DNA of 64,000 nucleotides, from NCBI RefSeq assembly GCF_017353515.1, contig NZ_JAFMPY010000001.1:62001-126000 (forward strand). The letters run 5' to 3'. Shown in pieces: positions 52,597 through 62,195 of this stretch. Source of the DNA: Jiella sonneratiae (GTDB lineage Bacteria; Pseudomonadota; Alphaproteobacteria; Rhizobiales; Rhizobiaceae). Below the pieces are notes generated by a model. It was given only the letters and a program-made list of their open reading frames with translations, did not search any database and had not been told where the DNA came from. Each line of letters begins with the position of its first letter. Within the stretch, counting starts at the first letter, position 1. Both the position numbers and the translations under genes were made by a program.

Positions 52597-53037
52597 GTGG
52601 CGATCCTGCTCCAGCCCTATCAGCGCTACTTCCAGTTTTCCGGCCGCGCCCGCCGCAAGGAATACTGGCTCTACATGCTGCTCTTCTACGTCGCGATGTT
52701 CGTCCTCGCCTTCGTCGATTCGGCGATCGGTCTCGGCGGCGAGACGCAGACGGCGGTCGACACGACCAACGGCTTTTCCGCCAGCGCCAATGCCGAGGGC
52801 GGCATCCTCACCGGCATCTGGGCGATCCTCAACATCGTGCCGCTGCTTTCCTGCGCCGTGCGCCGGCTGCACGACACCGACCGCACGGGCTGGTGGGTGT
52901 TCATCACCATCATCCCGCTGATCGGTTCGATCTGGTTCCTGGTGCTGATGTGCCTCGACGGAACGCCCGGCCGCAACCGCTTCGGGCCGGACCCGAAGGA
53001 CCGACTGGGCCGCAGCGCCGAGGCGGTGTTCGAATAG
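52597..53037 (+). CDS. DUF805 family membrane protein
   Basis: A 146-residue inner-membrane protein with about four helices. Diagnostic DUF805 blocks are YFQFSGRARRKEYWLYML, AVRRLHDTDRTGWW and GTPGRNRFGPDP. The start is GTG after GAAGGGGGAA. Function of the family is unknown. Confidence 0.9.
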   Translation: MAILLQPYQRYFQFSGRARRKEYWLYMLLFYVAMFVLAFVDSAIGLGGETQTAVDTTNGFSASANAEGGILTGIWAILNIVPLLSCAVRRLHDTDRTGWWVFITIIPLIGSIWFLVLMCLDGTPGRNRFGPDPKDRLGRSAEAVFE

Positions 53038-53117
53038 CGGGACCCTGATCGGGCTTGCCGGACAGGCGCCCGGCCCGTCGGGCGCTGCCGGCAGGAGGCG
53101 CGGCAGGCGCGCGCGGC

Positions 53118-53534
53118 TCACTCGTCGCGATAGACCTTTTCCCGGCGCTCGTGGCGTTCCTGCGCCTCGAGGGAAAGCGTCGCGATAGGCCGGGCGTCGA
53201 GCCGCTTCAGGCTGATCGGCTCGCCGGTCTCCTCGCAATAGCCGTAGGAGCCGTCGTCGATCCGGTCGAGCGCCGCGTCGATCTTGGCGATCAGCTTGCG
53301 CTGGCGGTCGCGGGCTCTGAGCTCGATCGCCCGGTCGGTCTCGGAAGAGGCGCGGTCGGCGATGTCGGCGAGATTGCTGTTGTCGTTGGCGAGAGCCTCG
53401 AGGGTCTCCCGCGCCTCGCGCAGGATCTCGGCCTTCCAGGCGAGCAGCTTGCGCCGGAAGTATTCCTTCTGGCGATCGTTCATGAAGGGGCCGTCTTCGG
53501 ACAGCGTCAGATCGGCATTGAGTGTTTCGCTCAT
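53118..53534 (-). CDS. dksA: RNA polymerase-binding regulator DksA
   Basis: A 138-residue transcription factor that acts with ppGpp in the RNA polymerase secondary channel. The coiled coil (about 20-85) is followed by YGYCEETGEPISLKRLDARP, where only one of the four zinc Cys of E. coli DksA remains, and by SLEAQERHERREKVYRDE; alphaproteobacterial DksA proteins commonly look like this. The ribosome site GGAGGTGCGTA precedes the ATG. Confidence 0.93.
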   Translation of the reverse strand: MSETLNADLTLSEDGPFMNDRQKEYFRRKLLAWKAEILREARETLEALANDNSNLADIADRASSETDRAIELRARDRQRKLIAKIDAALDRIDDGSYGYCEETGEPISLKRLDARPIATLSLEAQERHERREKVYRDE

Positions 53535-53560
53535 TACGCACCTCCATTCCCGCTGGCGCG

Positions 53561-53589
53561 CTTATAGCGGCGGTTTGTCAGGCGAACAA
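53561..53589 (-). promoter_or_regulatory. Probable dksA promoter
   Basis: On the minus strand TTGTTC and TATAAG are 17 bp apart, 27 bp upstream of the dksA start codon, a near-consensus housekeeping promoter with a short leader. Confidence 0.55.
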
Positions 53590-53774
53590 GTTATGTTTGT
53601 GCAACAGAGGCTTACCGATCGTCGCCGGTAAAGTGCCGTTTTGGCTGGCGTTTTGGGAAACCCCGCGACATGCTGTGGTGTCCGGCCGCGCGCCGATCCA
53701 GCGTCGCGCAGGCTTGCGATCCGCCGAATGCGTCCGATTTCGGCAAAATATGCGGCCGCCCGGCGGTCCGCCGA

Positions 53775-53814
53775 CCGCCCCGGGGCCGCCCCGGGGCCGC
53801 CCCGGGCCGCCCGG
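53775..53814. repeat. Short GC tandem repeat
   Basis: An 11-bp unit CCGCCCCGGGG is repeated three to four times in the 342-bp spacer between dksA and the phosphatase gene. Nothing else stands out in that spacer besides the dksA promoter. Confidence 0.7.
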
Positions 53815-53876
53815 TTTCGAGAGGCTTTGAAGGCGCGAAGATTGCCCGATGAAAGCTTTCGTCCTATCGAGGTCGG

Positions 53877-54392
53877 ATGACGGCAAGCTTCGGCCACCAT
53901 CTCTATATCCTGCGCCACGCCCATTCCTCCTGGGCGCGACCGGGTGAGCGCGACCATCAGCGCCCGCTCGACGAGCGCGGCGCGCGCGACGCCGACCGGC
54001 TGGCGGAGATCCTCGGCGAGGAATCCGTGAAGATCGACGCCGTCGCCTGCTCGACGGCGCGGCGGGCGGTCGACACGCTGACGCCGCTTCGCGCCGCCCT
54101 CGGCAACGACGTCGCGATCGATTATTCCGACGATCTCTACGCGCTCGGGGCGGAGGCCTATTTCGCCGCCGCGGCCCGCGCCCCGGCGAATGTCTCGGCA
54201 CTTCTGATCGTCGGCCACAATCCGATGGTCGAGGAATTCACCGCCCAGCTCGCCGGCGACGGCGATGAGGCGGCGCGTGCGGCGCTCGCCGGGGGATTTC
54301 CGACCTGCGCCCTGGCGATCGTCGGTCTGCCGCGGCCGCTCGCCGAGGTCGCTCCCGGCAGCGGCAGGCTGCTGCGCGTCGTCCGCCCCTGA
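53877..54392 (+). CDS. SixA-type histidine phosphatase family protein
   Basis: A 171-residue member of the histidine phosphatase superfamily. The catalytic motif is LYILRHAHSS near residue 14, the partner Arg is in STARRAVDT and the second His in IVGHNPMVEEF. SixA in E. coli removes phosphate from Hpt or NPr proteins; the substrate here is unknown. It lies upstream of ycjX, an order I recall from related genomes. Confidence 0.88.
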   Translation: MTASFGHHLYILRHAHSSWARPGERDHQRPLDERGARDADRLAEILGEESVKIDAVACSTARRAVDTLTPLRAALGNDVAIDYSDDLYALGAEAYFAAAARAPANVSALLIVGHNPMVEEFTAQLAGDGDEAARAALAGGFPTCALAIVGLPRPLAEVAPGSGRLLRVVRP

Positions 54393-54570
54393 CCTTCAGC
54401 GGCGCCTTTCGCCCGCCCCCTTTCGCCCGCTCCCTTTCACCGGACGATTGCCGCCGCCCCTACGAAGCCGGGTCCGGCCTGCCTATATCGGCAGCGTGGG
54501 AACCCCGCATCCCGCGCATCGCCACCGCCCCGCCCGCCTCGATCGACCCGCGCTGCCCCGTGAACGCCCC

Positions 54571-56022
54571 ATGACATCGCTTGCCGACGAGGCTCGCCTC
54601 GTTCTCGACAATTTCGCCGACCGGACGACCTCGATCTTCCAGCCGACCCTGCGTCTCGGCGTCACCGGGCTGTCGCGCGCCGGCAAGACGGTGTTCATCA
54701 CCGCCCTCGTCCACAATCTTCTGTCCGGCGGGCGGCTGCCGCTGTTCAAGGCGCAGGCCGGCGGCCGCATTCTCGGGGCCGACCTGCGCGAGCAGCCGGA
54801 CGACGCGGTGCCGCGCTTCCAGTACGAGGACCACGTGCGCCGCATCGTCGAGGAGCGGGTCTGGCCGGAATCGACGCGGGCGATCTCCGAACTGCGGCTG
54901 ACGGTCGCCTACGAATCCGCCGAACTCTGGCGGCGGGTGCTGCCCGGCGGACGCCTGACCATCGACATCGTCGACTATCCGGGCGAGTGGCTGCTCGATC
55001 TGCCGCTGATCGACAAGGACTTCGCCACCTTCTCGGCCGAAGCGATCGAACGGGCGCGCCTGCCGTCGCGCGCCGCGGAGGCCGGGCCCTTCCTTGAGAA
55101 GCTTTCCGGGATCGACCTTGCTGCCCCCGCCGACGAAGTGACGGCGCGCGACCTCTCCGCCGCCTTCGCCGCCTATCTGAAGGCGTGCCGGGCCGACAAG
55201 GCGGCGCTGTCGACGCTGCCGCCCGGGCGCTTCCTGATGCCGGGCGACCTCGACGGATCGCCGGCGCTGACCTTCGCGCCACTGCCGGTCGAGAGCGGCA
55301 GGACCTATCCCAAGGGATCGATGGCGGCGCATCTCGCGCGGCGCTACGAGGCCTACAAGACCGTCGTGGTCAAACCGTTCTTCCGCAACCACTTCGCCCG
55401 GCTCGACCGGCAGATCCTGCTCGTCGACGCGCTGCAGGCGATCAATGCCGGGCCCGAGGCGGTGGCCGACCTCGAGACCGCCCTCACCGACATCCTCGCA
55501 TGCTTCCGCCCGGGCCGCTCCACCTGGCTCGGCTCTTTCCTCACCCGCAGGATCGACCGCATCCTCGTCGCCGCCACCAAAGCCGACCACCTCCACCGCG
55601 AGAGCCACCGCCGCCTCGAGGCGATCGTCCGCCGCCTCGTCGACGAGGCGATCGGCCGGGCGAAGTTCTCCGGCGCGAAGACCGAGGTGCTGGCGATCGC
55701 CGCCGTGCGGGCGACGCGCGAGGCGACGGTCAGCGACGGCGGCGAGGACCTGCCCGTCATCGTCGGAACGCCCGCCGAAGGCGAGACGATCGGCGAGCGG
55801 CGCTTCGACGGCAAGACCGAGACGGCGGTCTTCCCCGGCGACCTGCCTGAGGATCCCCGCCGTCTCTTCGATCCGGTGGACGGCGTCGCCGCCGGCTCGC
55901 TGCGCTTCGTGCGCTTCCGGCCGCCGCGCCTGCAGCAGACCGCCGAGGGGCTGACGCTGTCTTTGCCGCACATCCGCCTCGACCGCGCGCTGGAGTTCCT
56001 TCTCGGAGACAGGCTGCAATGA
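54571..56022 (+). CDS. ycjX: YcjX family P-loop GTPase-like protein
   Basis: A 483-residue stress-related P-loop protein (DUF463). The P-loop is GLSRAGKT near residue 34, and IDIVDYPGEWLLDLPLI and VAATKADHLHRE correspond to the switch and NKxD-like positions. It starts at ATG 54571; longer frames upstream lack support. Its stop overlaps the next gene by 4 bp. Confidence 0.93.
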   Translation: MTSLADEARLVLDNFADRTTSIFQPTLRLGVTGLSRAGKTVFITALVHNLLSGGRLPLFKAQAGGRILGADLREQPDDAVPRFQYEDHVRRIVEERVWPESTRAISELRLTVAYESAELWRRVLPGGRLTIDIVDYPGEWLLDLPLIDKDFATFSAEAIERARLPSRAAEAGPFLEKLSGIDLAAPADEVTARDLSAAFAAYLKACRADKAALSTLPPGRFLMPGDLDGSPALTFAPLPVESGRTYPKGSMAAHLARRYEAYKTVVVKPFFRNHFARLDRQILLVDALQAINAGPEAVADLETALTDILACFRPGRSTWLGSFLTRRIDRILVAATKADHLHRESHRRLEAIVRRLVDEAIGRAKFSGAKTEVLAIAAVRATREATVSDGGEDLPVIVGTPAEGETIGERRFDGKTETAVFPGDLPEDPRRLFDPVDGVAAGSLRFVRFRPPRLQQTAEGLTLSLPHIRLDRALEFLLGDRLQ

Positions 56023-57140
56023 GCGAAGACCGCGACGCCCGCCGCCGGAGGCCCGGGGCCTTCGATCTGCCCGGCAGCCCGGCGGCCCGGCGGCCCGGCG
56101 AAGACGAATATCCCGGCGCGGCGGCGCCGGCCGCGTCCGACCCGGCCGCCGCCCCGCCGCCGCGCATGCCCCGGTCGATCACGACCGTCGCGCCGATCGA
56201 CCTCGATCCCGAGGACGCCGTCGACGCGGACGTTGCATCCGACGACGATCCCGACATCGGAACCCGCCGCGGCTTTTCCTTCGGCAAGCTCTTCGCCGCG
56301 ACGCTCGGCCTGCTCGTCTCGATCGCCGGGGGCCTCGCCGTCGACGCCATCGTACGCGAGGTGTTCCAGCGGTCCGAATGGCTCGGCTGGGCGGTGCTCG
56401 GCCTCGCCGTGCTGGCGCTGGTCGCGCTGCTCGGCATCGTCGTGCGGGAGACGGTCGGGCTGATGCGGCTCGCCGCGGTCGACCGCGAACGCCAGCGGGC
56501 GCTGGCCGCCTATCGCGCCGATTCGCTTGCGGATGCGCGGCTTGCCGTCGCGACGCTGGAGACGCTTTTGAGTTCGCGCGCCGAGACCGCCCGCGGCCGC
56601 GCCGCGATGGCCTCGCTCCGGGACGAGGTGATCGACGGCGCCGACCTCGTCGCACTCGCCGAGGAACACATGCTCGGCCCGCTCGACGCCAAGGCGCGCG
56701 CGCTCGTCCTCGCCTCGGCCAAGCGGGTTTCGGTGGTGACCGCCGTCAGCCCGAAGGCGATCGTCGACGTGTCATACGTCGTGTTCGAGAACGTCAAGCT
56801 GATCCGCCGGATGTCGGAGCTCTACGGCGCCCGACCCGGCACGCTGGGGCTATTGCGGCTGGTCCGCGACGTCCTCGCCCATCTCGCCGTCACCGGCTCG
56901 ATCGCGATCGGAGACGGCCTCGCCCAGCAGGTGATCGGACACGGTCTCGCCGCGCGGCTGTCGCAGCGGCTCGGCGAAGGGGTGGTCAACGGCCTGCTGA
57001 CGGCGCGCGTCGGCCTCGCCGCCATGGATCTCTGCCGCCCGCTGCCGTTCCTGAGGCTGAAGCGTCCGCGCCTCGGCGCGATCCTCGCCGAGATTTCGGG
57101 CCAGCCCGGCGGGGAGACCGGAACGCCGGGCGGGCGCTGA
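56019..57140 (+). CDS. ycjF: YcjF family (TIGR01620/DUF697) membrane protein
   Basis: A 373-residue inner-membrane protein. The N-terminal 80 residues are Pro/Ala-rich, two membrane segments lie at about 88-150 (LFAATLGLLVSIAGGLAVD and WLGWAVLGLAVLALVALLG), and a cytosolic DUF697 part follows (VSVVTAVSPKAIVDVSYVVF). The ATGA overlap with ycjX shows a coupled pair, as elsewhere in Proteobacteria. Confidence 0.92.
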   Translation: MSEDRDARRRRPGAFDLPGSPAARRPGEDEYPGAAAPAASDPAAAPPPRMPRSITTVAPIDLDPEDAVDADVASDDDPDIGTRRGFSFGKLFAATLGLLVSIAGGLAVDAIVREVFQRSEWLGWAVLGLAVLALVALLGIVVRETVGLMRLAAVDRERQRALAAYRADSLADARLAVATLETLLSSRAETARGRAAMASLRDEVIDGADLVALAEEHMLGPLDAKARALVLASAKRVSVVTAVSPKAIVDVSYVVFENVKLIRRMSELYGARPGTLGLLRLVRDVLAHLAVTGSIAIGDGLAQQVIGHGLAARLSQRLGEGVVNGLLTARVGLAAMDLCRPLPFLRLKRPRLGAILAEISGQPGGETGTPGGR

Positions 57141-57252
57141 TCCACGGCCGACGGGGCGCCGCGACCGAACGGCGACGGCCCCGGAAAGGCTTGGTTAACC
57201 CTTTGACGCGACAATGACATGGTAAACGGTCTCTACCGAGGAAGCTTTGTCC

Positions 57253-57786
57253 ATGTCGCGTCTTTCGACAACCGGTCTCGCCCTGACACTCGCGCTTTCG
57301 GCCGCGACTGCCCTTCCGGCGAAGGCCGCCGACGACGAGGCCTTCTTCCGCCGTGTCAGCGGCCAGTGGTCGGGCCCGGGCGAGATCGTCGCCGGAAAGT
57401 ACAAGGGCACGAAGTTCGTCTGCAATTTCGCCGGCAACCAGAGCCGCAAGCAGGTCGGCGTCGAACTCGAGGGCTCGTGCCGGGTCGGGTTGTTCTCGCA
57501 GCCGATGCGGGCCGAGGTCGTGCGCGCCGGTTCGTCCTATCGCGGCGCCTTCCAGGATGGCGCGGCGGGCAAGGGCCTCGACATCGTCTCCGGCGAGGTC
57601 GGCAGCGACCGGATCGTCGTCGGCCTCGACCGCAAGCAGCTCAAGGGCGCGATGATCGCCCGGCTGAGGGACGATGATTCCCTCGCCATCACCGTTTCCG
57701 TGCGGGTCGCCTCGCAGCTCGTCCCGGTCATCGGCATGAACCTCAAGCGCGAGGCCGGCACCCGGCAGAGCGCGCTCTCGGACTGA
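57253..57786 (+). CDS. Secreted hypothetical protein
   Basis: A 177-residue exported protein: signal peptide ending PAKAA, then a beta-rich domain with RVSGQWSGPGEIVAGKYKG and two Cys (FVCNFAG and GSCRVGL) spaced for a disulfide. A TTG two codons earlier is possible, but the ATG has better spacing from GAGGAAG. I recall similar unnamed proteins in Hyphomicrobiales. Confidence 0.75.
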   Translation: MSRLSTTGLALTLALSAATALPAKAADDEAFFRRVSGQWSGPGEIVAGKYKGTKFVCNFAGNQSRKQVGVELEGSCRVGLFSQPMRAEVVRAGSSYRGAFQDGAAGKGLDIVSGEVGSDRIVVGLDRKQLKGAMIARLRDDDSLAITVSVRVASQLVPVIGMNLKREAGTRQSALSD

Positions 57787-57937
57787 CCTTCCCGTCAGGG
57801 GCGCGTTCCCACCGCGTCGCGGCCGCCGAAAGGCCAGCCCCGTCCATCCGGTGCAGGAGATCTGCGGCAGCTTTCGGTGCCGCGCGAAGGTGGCATTCGA
57901 CCTCCACCGACCGCGCGCATGTGGATCTCGGCTCGTT

Positions 57938-58336
57938 TCAGGACAAAGGCCCGGCGGCAACGGACCCGCGCGGGGCCATCCCCACGGCCCTGCGAAGATC
58001 CGCCTCGACCACCGGCTTGATCAGCACGCGATGCGGATGATCCTGGCTGATGCGCGACAGCGAGGCCGGCTCGTTCGATCCGGTGATGTAGACGATCTTC
58101 GTCTCGGGAAGCCTGGCCTGGATCGCCATCGCCACGTCGACACCCTCACCCTCTCCCCGCAGCCGGAGGTCCATAAAGACGTAATCCGGATGCAACGCCT
58201 GGATCTGTTCGACCGCCTCCTCGGCGACGTCGCAGGTGCCCGTGACGCCGAGACCGATCTCCTCGGAGAGTTCCCGCAGATATTCCATGATCAGGAAATC
58301 GTCTTCGACGATGAAGACCGTCTGCCGTGCGTCCAT
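57938..58336 (-). CDS. Single-domain response regulator
   Basis: A 132-residue receiver domain without an output domain. Acidic residues 11-13 (VEDD), phospho-acceptor Asp56 (FMDLRL), Thr85 and Lys107 (LIKP) are in place. It starts 6 bp after the histidine kinase gene on the same strand, so the two form a pair; the receiver probably acts by protein contact or phosphotransfer. Confidence 0.92.
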   Translation of the reverse strand: MDARQTVFIVEDDFLIMEYLRELSEEIGLGVTGTCDVAEEAVEQIQALHPDYVFMDLRLRGEGEGVDVAMAIQARLPETKIVYITGSNEPASLSRISQDHPHRVLIKPVVEADLRRAVGMAPRGSVAAGPLS

Positions 58337-58342
58337 TCTCGT

Positions 58343-59842
58343 CTACCTCCCCACCGGCATGCGGATCAGGTAGTGCGTCCCGATCCCATGCGAAACTTCC
58401 ATGCTGCCGCGCAGCTGCGCGACGAGGGCATTGATGATTTTCGTGCCGAGGCCGCCGTCGGCCTCGGGATGTTCATCGGCAGGGCTCGCCTCGCCCTGCC
58501 GGGGCCGTTTCAGCCCACAGCCGTCGTCGGCGACGCTCAACTCGCAGGACAGCGCGTCCGTCGACGCGAAGCGCACGTCGACCGTGCCGCCCTGCGCAGC
58601 CGAAAAGGCGTGCTTGACGGCGTTGCTCGCCAGCTCGTTGACGAGCATCCCGGTCGAGATGGCAAAGTCGAGCTGCAGCGGGATCCTGTCCGCCTCGACG
58701 CGGATCCTGATGCCGCGTCCCTCAGCGTCGAACGCCTCCTCGATCTTGCGGCAGAGTTCGGTCAGATAGTCGTCGGCGAGCAGCGTGCTCGGATTGTTCT
58801 TGGCAAGCAGGATGCGGTGCAGCGTGCTGAGTGCCTCGATCCGTCCCCGCATGTCGCCGAGTGCCTGCCGGGCGGCGGGATCGGCGATCCGCCGCGCCTG
58901 CAGGCCGAGCATCGAGTGGATCTGCGCCAGATTGTTCTTCACCCGGTGGTTGACCTCGCGCAGCAGCAGGTCCCGGTCGCGCGCGTAGATCTCGAGCTCC
59001 GTCGTCACGCGCGCGATCTCCGCCTCGCGCTCGTTGAGCCGCCGGCCCGCCCACAGGACGCTCGCACCGAGGAGGAGCGCGGTCAGCGCGGCGATGATGC
59101 TGACGACGAGCGCCAAGGGCAGGAGGCCCTGCGCGATCATCCGATAGCCGGCATAGCAGACGCCCACCACGACGCAGATCATCAGCGGGAGCAGCCTGCG
59201 CGCGGCGATACTGCCTGCGCCGGTATCCAGCAGGATCGAGACCCAGCCGCGCTTCGGCTCGAGCAAAAGCAGGCCCACGAAGCACAGGAGGAACGCCAGC
59301 CCGGACGACAGGGCATGACCGACGAAGAACGTGACGGAGTAGATCGACCGGACGTCGAAGAGGATGCCGACGAGCGAGACCGCGATGATCACCAGTCCTG
59401 CCGATGCGGCGACCGTCGCTACCGTCGACAGGACCCCTTTCTCGGCATCCGCGCACAGCAAGCTGATGGCGGCAAGCGCGAAGCAGAGGCTTGTCGCCCA
59501 GGACATGACGGCATGGCGGCTGCGTGCATCGCCGACCAGCCATTCGGCCGGCAATCCTTCCGCATTGAGGGCGTGAAGGCCGAGATTGCACAGAACGAGG
59601 ACGACGAGCAGCGCGGCGAGCACCCTGGCGATCAGCCGCCTTCGGGAGGCTGCGGAGGCGATGCCGATTCCCGCAAGGACGAAGCAGAGCGCGGCGAGCG
59701 GTGCCGTCGCGAGATTCTGCGACCAACCGACGAGCCGGCCCCGGCCGCTCAGCCAGTCGAGGCCGTCGATCGTTCCGAAGGATGCTGCGAGCAGACCGCA
59801 GCCGAGGGCGACGCTTCCGCTCGACGTCAAGCGACGATGCAT
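58343..59842 (-). CDS. Membrane sensor histidine kinase, HisKA_2/HWE type
   Basis: A 499-residue kinase. The N-terminal 280 residues hold about eight membrane helices with no recognisable periplasmic domain. The dimerisation/His segment is LLLREVNHRVKNNLAQIHS and the ATP-binding part has NELASNAVKHAF, SVADDGCGL and GLGTKIINALVAQL, of the HisKA_2 kind common in this order. I chose the ATG at 59842; frames running further upstream are Arg/Pro-rich and not membrane-like. Signal sensed is unknown. Confidence 0.88.
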   Translation of the reverse strand: MHRRLTSSGSVALGCGLLAASFGTIDGLDWLSGRGRLVGWSQNLATAPLAALCFVLAGIGIASAASRRRLIARVLAALLVVLVLCNLGLHALNAEGLPAEWLVGDARSRHAVMSWATSLCFALAAISLLCADAEKGVLSTVATVAASAGLVIIAVSLVGILFDVRSIYSVTFFVGHALSSGLAFLLCFVGLLLLEPKRGWVSILLDTGAGSIAARRLLPLMICVVVGVCYAGYRMIAQGLLPLALVVSIIAALTALLLGASVLWAGRRLNEREAEIARVTTELEIYARDRDLLLREVNHRVKNNLAQIHSMLGLQARRIADPAARQALGDMRGRIEALSTLHRILLAKNNPSTLLADDYLTELCRKIEEAFDAEGRGIRIRVEADRIPLQLDFAISTGMLVNELASNAVKHAFSAAQGGTVDVRFASTDALSCELSVADDGCGLKRPRQGEASPADEHPEADGGLGTKIINALVAQLRGSMEVSHGIGTHYLIRMPVGR

Positions 59843-60026
59843 CGTCCGTGCCGCCCGCTGCAGTTTCTTTAGCCACCTGTTTTGAGCGAATTCCCGCAGG
59901 CCGTGCAAGCATGTCCAGGTAGCCTGCGACAAAACTGCGCAGCGGCGCGGCGCCGCGGATCGCAGGGTGGCGTGCTTCAGCCGGGTCGGCCGCAAAGCCG
60001 CCTGACAGTCTATCCGGGCCGGCCGT

Positions 60027-60527
60027 TCAGCCCCGCCACCAGTCGCCGGATGCGGTGACGGCGACGATGCCGCCGGCATCCACCGCGCCCGCCAGGTCCG
60101 CCACCCGGGCGCCGCCGACGACGAGGCCGGGCGCGATGTCGGCGAGCGGCACGAGCACGAAGGCGCGCTCGCCGATGCGCGGATGCGGCAGCGTCAGATC
60201 CGCATCGTTCCAGGTCTCGCCGGCATAGTCGAGAACGTCGATGTCGAGGGTGCGCGGCCCCCACCGCTCGGCGCGCACCCGGTTGAAGTCCCGTTCGGTG
60301 GCGAGCGCCAGATCGAGGAGCCGGCGCGGCGACAGCGTCGTGTCGAGCGCCGCACAGGCGTTGATGAAGTCCGGCTGGTCGGTGTTTCCCCATGGCGGCG
60401 TCCTGAACAGCCGCGAGACGGCGACCACCGCGCAGTCGTCGCGCGCGTCGATCGCCCGCAGCGCCGCCGCCATCGTCGCGCCCGGATCGCCGAGATTGCC
60501 GCCGAGGCCGAGATGCGCCCTCACCAT
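60027..60527 (-). CDS. folK: 2-amino-4-hydroxy-6-hydroxymethyldihydropteridine pyrophosphokinase
   Basis: Pyrophosphorylates the pterin in folate synthesis; 166 residues. Family blocks are LGLGGNLGDP, FRTPPWGNTDQPDFINA, RWGPRTLDIDVL and LPHPRIGERAFVLVPLAD. Its ATG lies within the last codons of folP (7-bp overlap), so the two are coupled. folB, often between folP and folK, is absent here. Confidence 0.94.
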   Translation of the reverse strand: MVRAHLGLGGNLGDPGATMAAALRAIDARDDCAVVAVSRLFRTPPWGNTDQPDFINACAALDTTLSPRRLLDLALATERDFNRVRAERWGPRTLDIDVLDYAGETWNDADLTLPHPRIGERAFVLVPLADIAPGLVVGGARVADLAGAVDAGGIVAVTASGDWWRG

Positions 60528-61381
60528 CGCTCGCCCTTCAGGGCGCGCCGCATGGCGTCGGCGATCGCCAGCGCATCGCGGTTGGCGGGAACGTTGTGGA
60601 CGCGGATGATGTCGGCGCCCCGCTCGCGCAAAAGGACGCTCGTCGCGGCCGAGGCGATGTCCGGCTCGGGATCCTGCCGACCGATCGCGCCGCGGACGAA
60701 GCGCTTGCGCGAGGTCCCGACGAGCAGCGGAAAGCCGAGGGCCATGACCTCCGGCAGACGCGCCAGGAGGACGAGGTTCTCCGGCCCGTCCTTCTCGAAG
60801 CCGAAGCCGGGATCGAGGACGATCGCCGCCTCCGCCACGCCGGCGCTCCGGGCGATCTCCAGCGACCGGCGCAGGAACAGGAACTGGTCCTCGACGACGT
60901 CGGCAAGCTTTTCGCGCCCGCGCCCGGTGTGCATCAGGCAGAGCCCTGCCCCGGTCTCGGCCGCGACCGTGGCGATCGCCGGATCCCGCTGCGCGCCATG
61001 GACGTCGTTGATGATGTGCGCACCTGCGAGGACGGCCGCGCGGGCGGTCTCGGAACGGTAGGTGTCGACGGAAACCAGACAGTCGGAACGCCGCACCAGT
61101 TCCTCGATGACCGGCATGATGCGCCGCTGTTCCTCCGCCGCGTCCACCGGCGTCGCGCCGGGCCGGGTGGATTCGCCGCCGATGTCGACGATCGCTGCCC
61201 CCTGCTCGACCATGCGCAGGGACTCGGCGACCGCCGCCTCCACCGAGGCGTAGCGGCCGCCGTCGGAAAAGGAATCCGGCGTCGCGTTGAGGATGCCCAT
61301 GATCGCCGCGGTCTCGCCGAGCACGAGTTCGCGCCCGTGCGCCAGCTTCCATGTCCCGCCGCGCGGTTGAATGACGTCCAT
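60521..61381 (-). CDS. folP: Dihydropteroate synthase
   Basis: Joins the pterin pyrophosphate to p-aminobenzoate; 286 residues. It shows MGILNATPDSFSDGG, DIGGESTRPGA, SVDTYR, INDVHG, LDPGFGFEK and GTSRKRFV in order. The ATG at 61381 follows AAGGAGACACGCG, a strong site; frames further upstream are rejected. It heads the folP-folK unit. Confidence 0.95.
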   Translation of the reverse strand: MDVIQPRGGTWKLAHGRELVLGETAAIMGILNATPDSFSDGGRYASVEAAVAESLRMVEQGAAIVDIGGESTRPGATPVDAAEEQRRIMPVIEELVRRSDCLVSVDTYRSETARAAVLAGAHIINDVHGAQRDPAIATVAAETGAGLCLMHTGRGREKLADVVEDQFLFLRRSLEIARSAGVAEAAIVLDPGFGFEKDGPENLVLLARLPEVMALGFPLLVGTSRKRFVRGAIGRQDPEPDIASAATSVLLRERGADIIRVHNVPANRDALAIADAMRRALKGERW

Positions 61382-61573
61382 CGCGTGTCTCCTTGCGGCC
61401 CGGCCGCGGGTCTCGCCGGCAGCGTCGCGGATGCCGCGCGCCGACGGGGCCGACGCCATTGCGTTAGCCCTCCGGGACGTTCGGCGCAATTATCTCCGCC
61501 GCCGCGCTTGCTTCCGTTCCGGGTTCAGGTACCGTTGGCAATCGTTCAATCGACCTTTCCCGGAGCGGCGAAG

Positions 61574-62182
61574 ATGGCATCGAGGTTCGGGTTGTTGATG
61601 GTTGCGGCGGGTCTCGCCCTTCCGACCGTCGCGGACGCAGCATCGATCCACGAGAAGACCACCTATTTCGCGGTGCGCGGCGCGACGCTCGGCGAGCTCG
61701 ACCGGGACCTCAACAATCACGGCCCCTTCGTCGCCGACACCGGCATCCGCCATCCCGGCGCGACGGAGGTGAAGTTCGACGGCAAGGTCACCTACAAGGC
61801 GACGCCCGAGGGCTGCGCCGTCGACCGGACGAACCTCAGCCTGCAGCTCGAGACGACGCTGCCGCGATGGATCGAGCCGAAGCGCGTCTCGCCCCGCACC
61901 AAGCTGATCTGGGAGACGCTGGAAAAGGACATCCGCCGCCACGAGGCGCGCCATTCGGCGATCGCCAAGCACTGGCTGAAGCGGATGGAATCGGCGATCC
62001 GCAACCTGCGGCCGGAGCGCACCTGCCAGAGCATGGAGGCGATGGTGAACACCGTCACCCGCCGCTATCTCGCCGGCCACGAACGCGCCCAGATCGAGTT
62101 CGACACGATCGAGGGACGCGAGGTGAATTTCCGCCTGCGAAAGGCGTTCTCGCGGGCGATCAGCGAACAGGCCAGCAACTGA
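61574..62182 (+). CDS. DUF922 family secreted putative zinc protease
   Basis: A 202-residue exported protein with signal peptide ending ADAAS. The zinc-protease signature HEARH lies near residue 122 in DIRRHEARHSAIAKHW, and the family block FVADTGIRHPGATEVKFD precedes it. GGAG sits 8 bp before the ATG. Physiological substrate unknown. Confidence 0.87.
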   Translation: MASRFGLLMVAAGLALPTVADAASIHEKTTYFAVRGATLGELDRDLNNHGPFVADTGIRHPGATEVKFDGKVTYKATPEGCAVDRTNLSLQLETTLPRWIEPKRVSPRTKLIWETLEKDIRRHEARHSAIAKHWLKRMESAIRNLRPERTCQSMEAMVNTVTRRYLAGHERAQIEFDTIEGREVNFRLRKAFSRAISEQASN

Positions 62183-62195
62183 CCCGCAAGAGCGG

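Noticed and set aside
59850-59930. EcfG-type stress promoter upstream of the histidine kinase gene
   Set aside because: A GGAAT-like piece occurs, but no matching second half is found at the needed distance.
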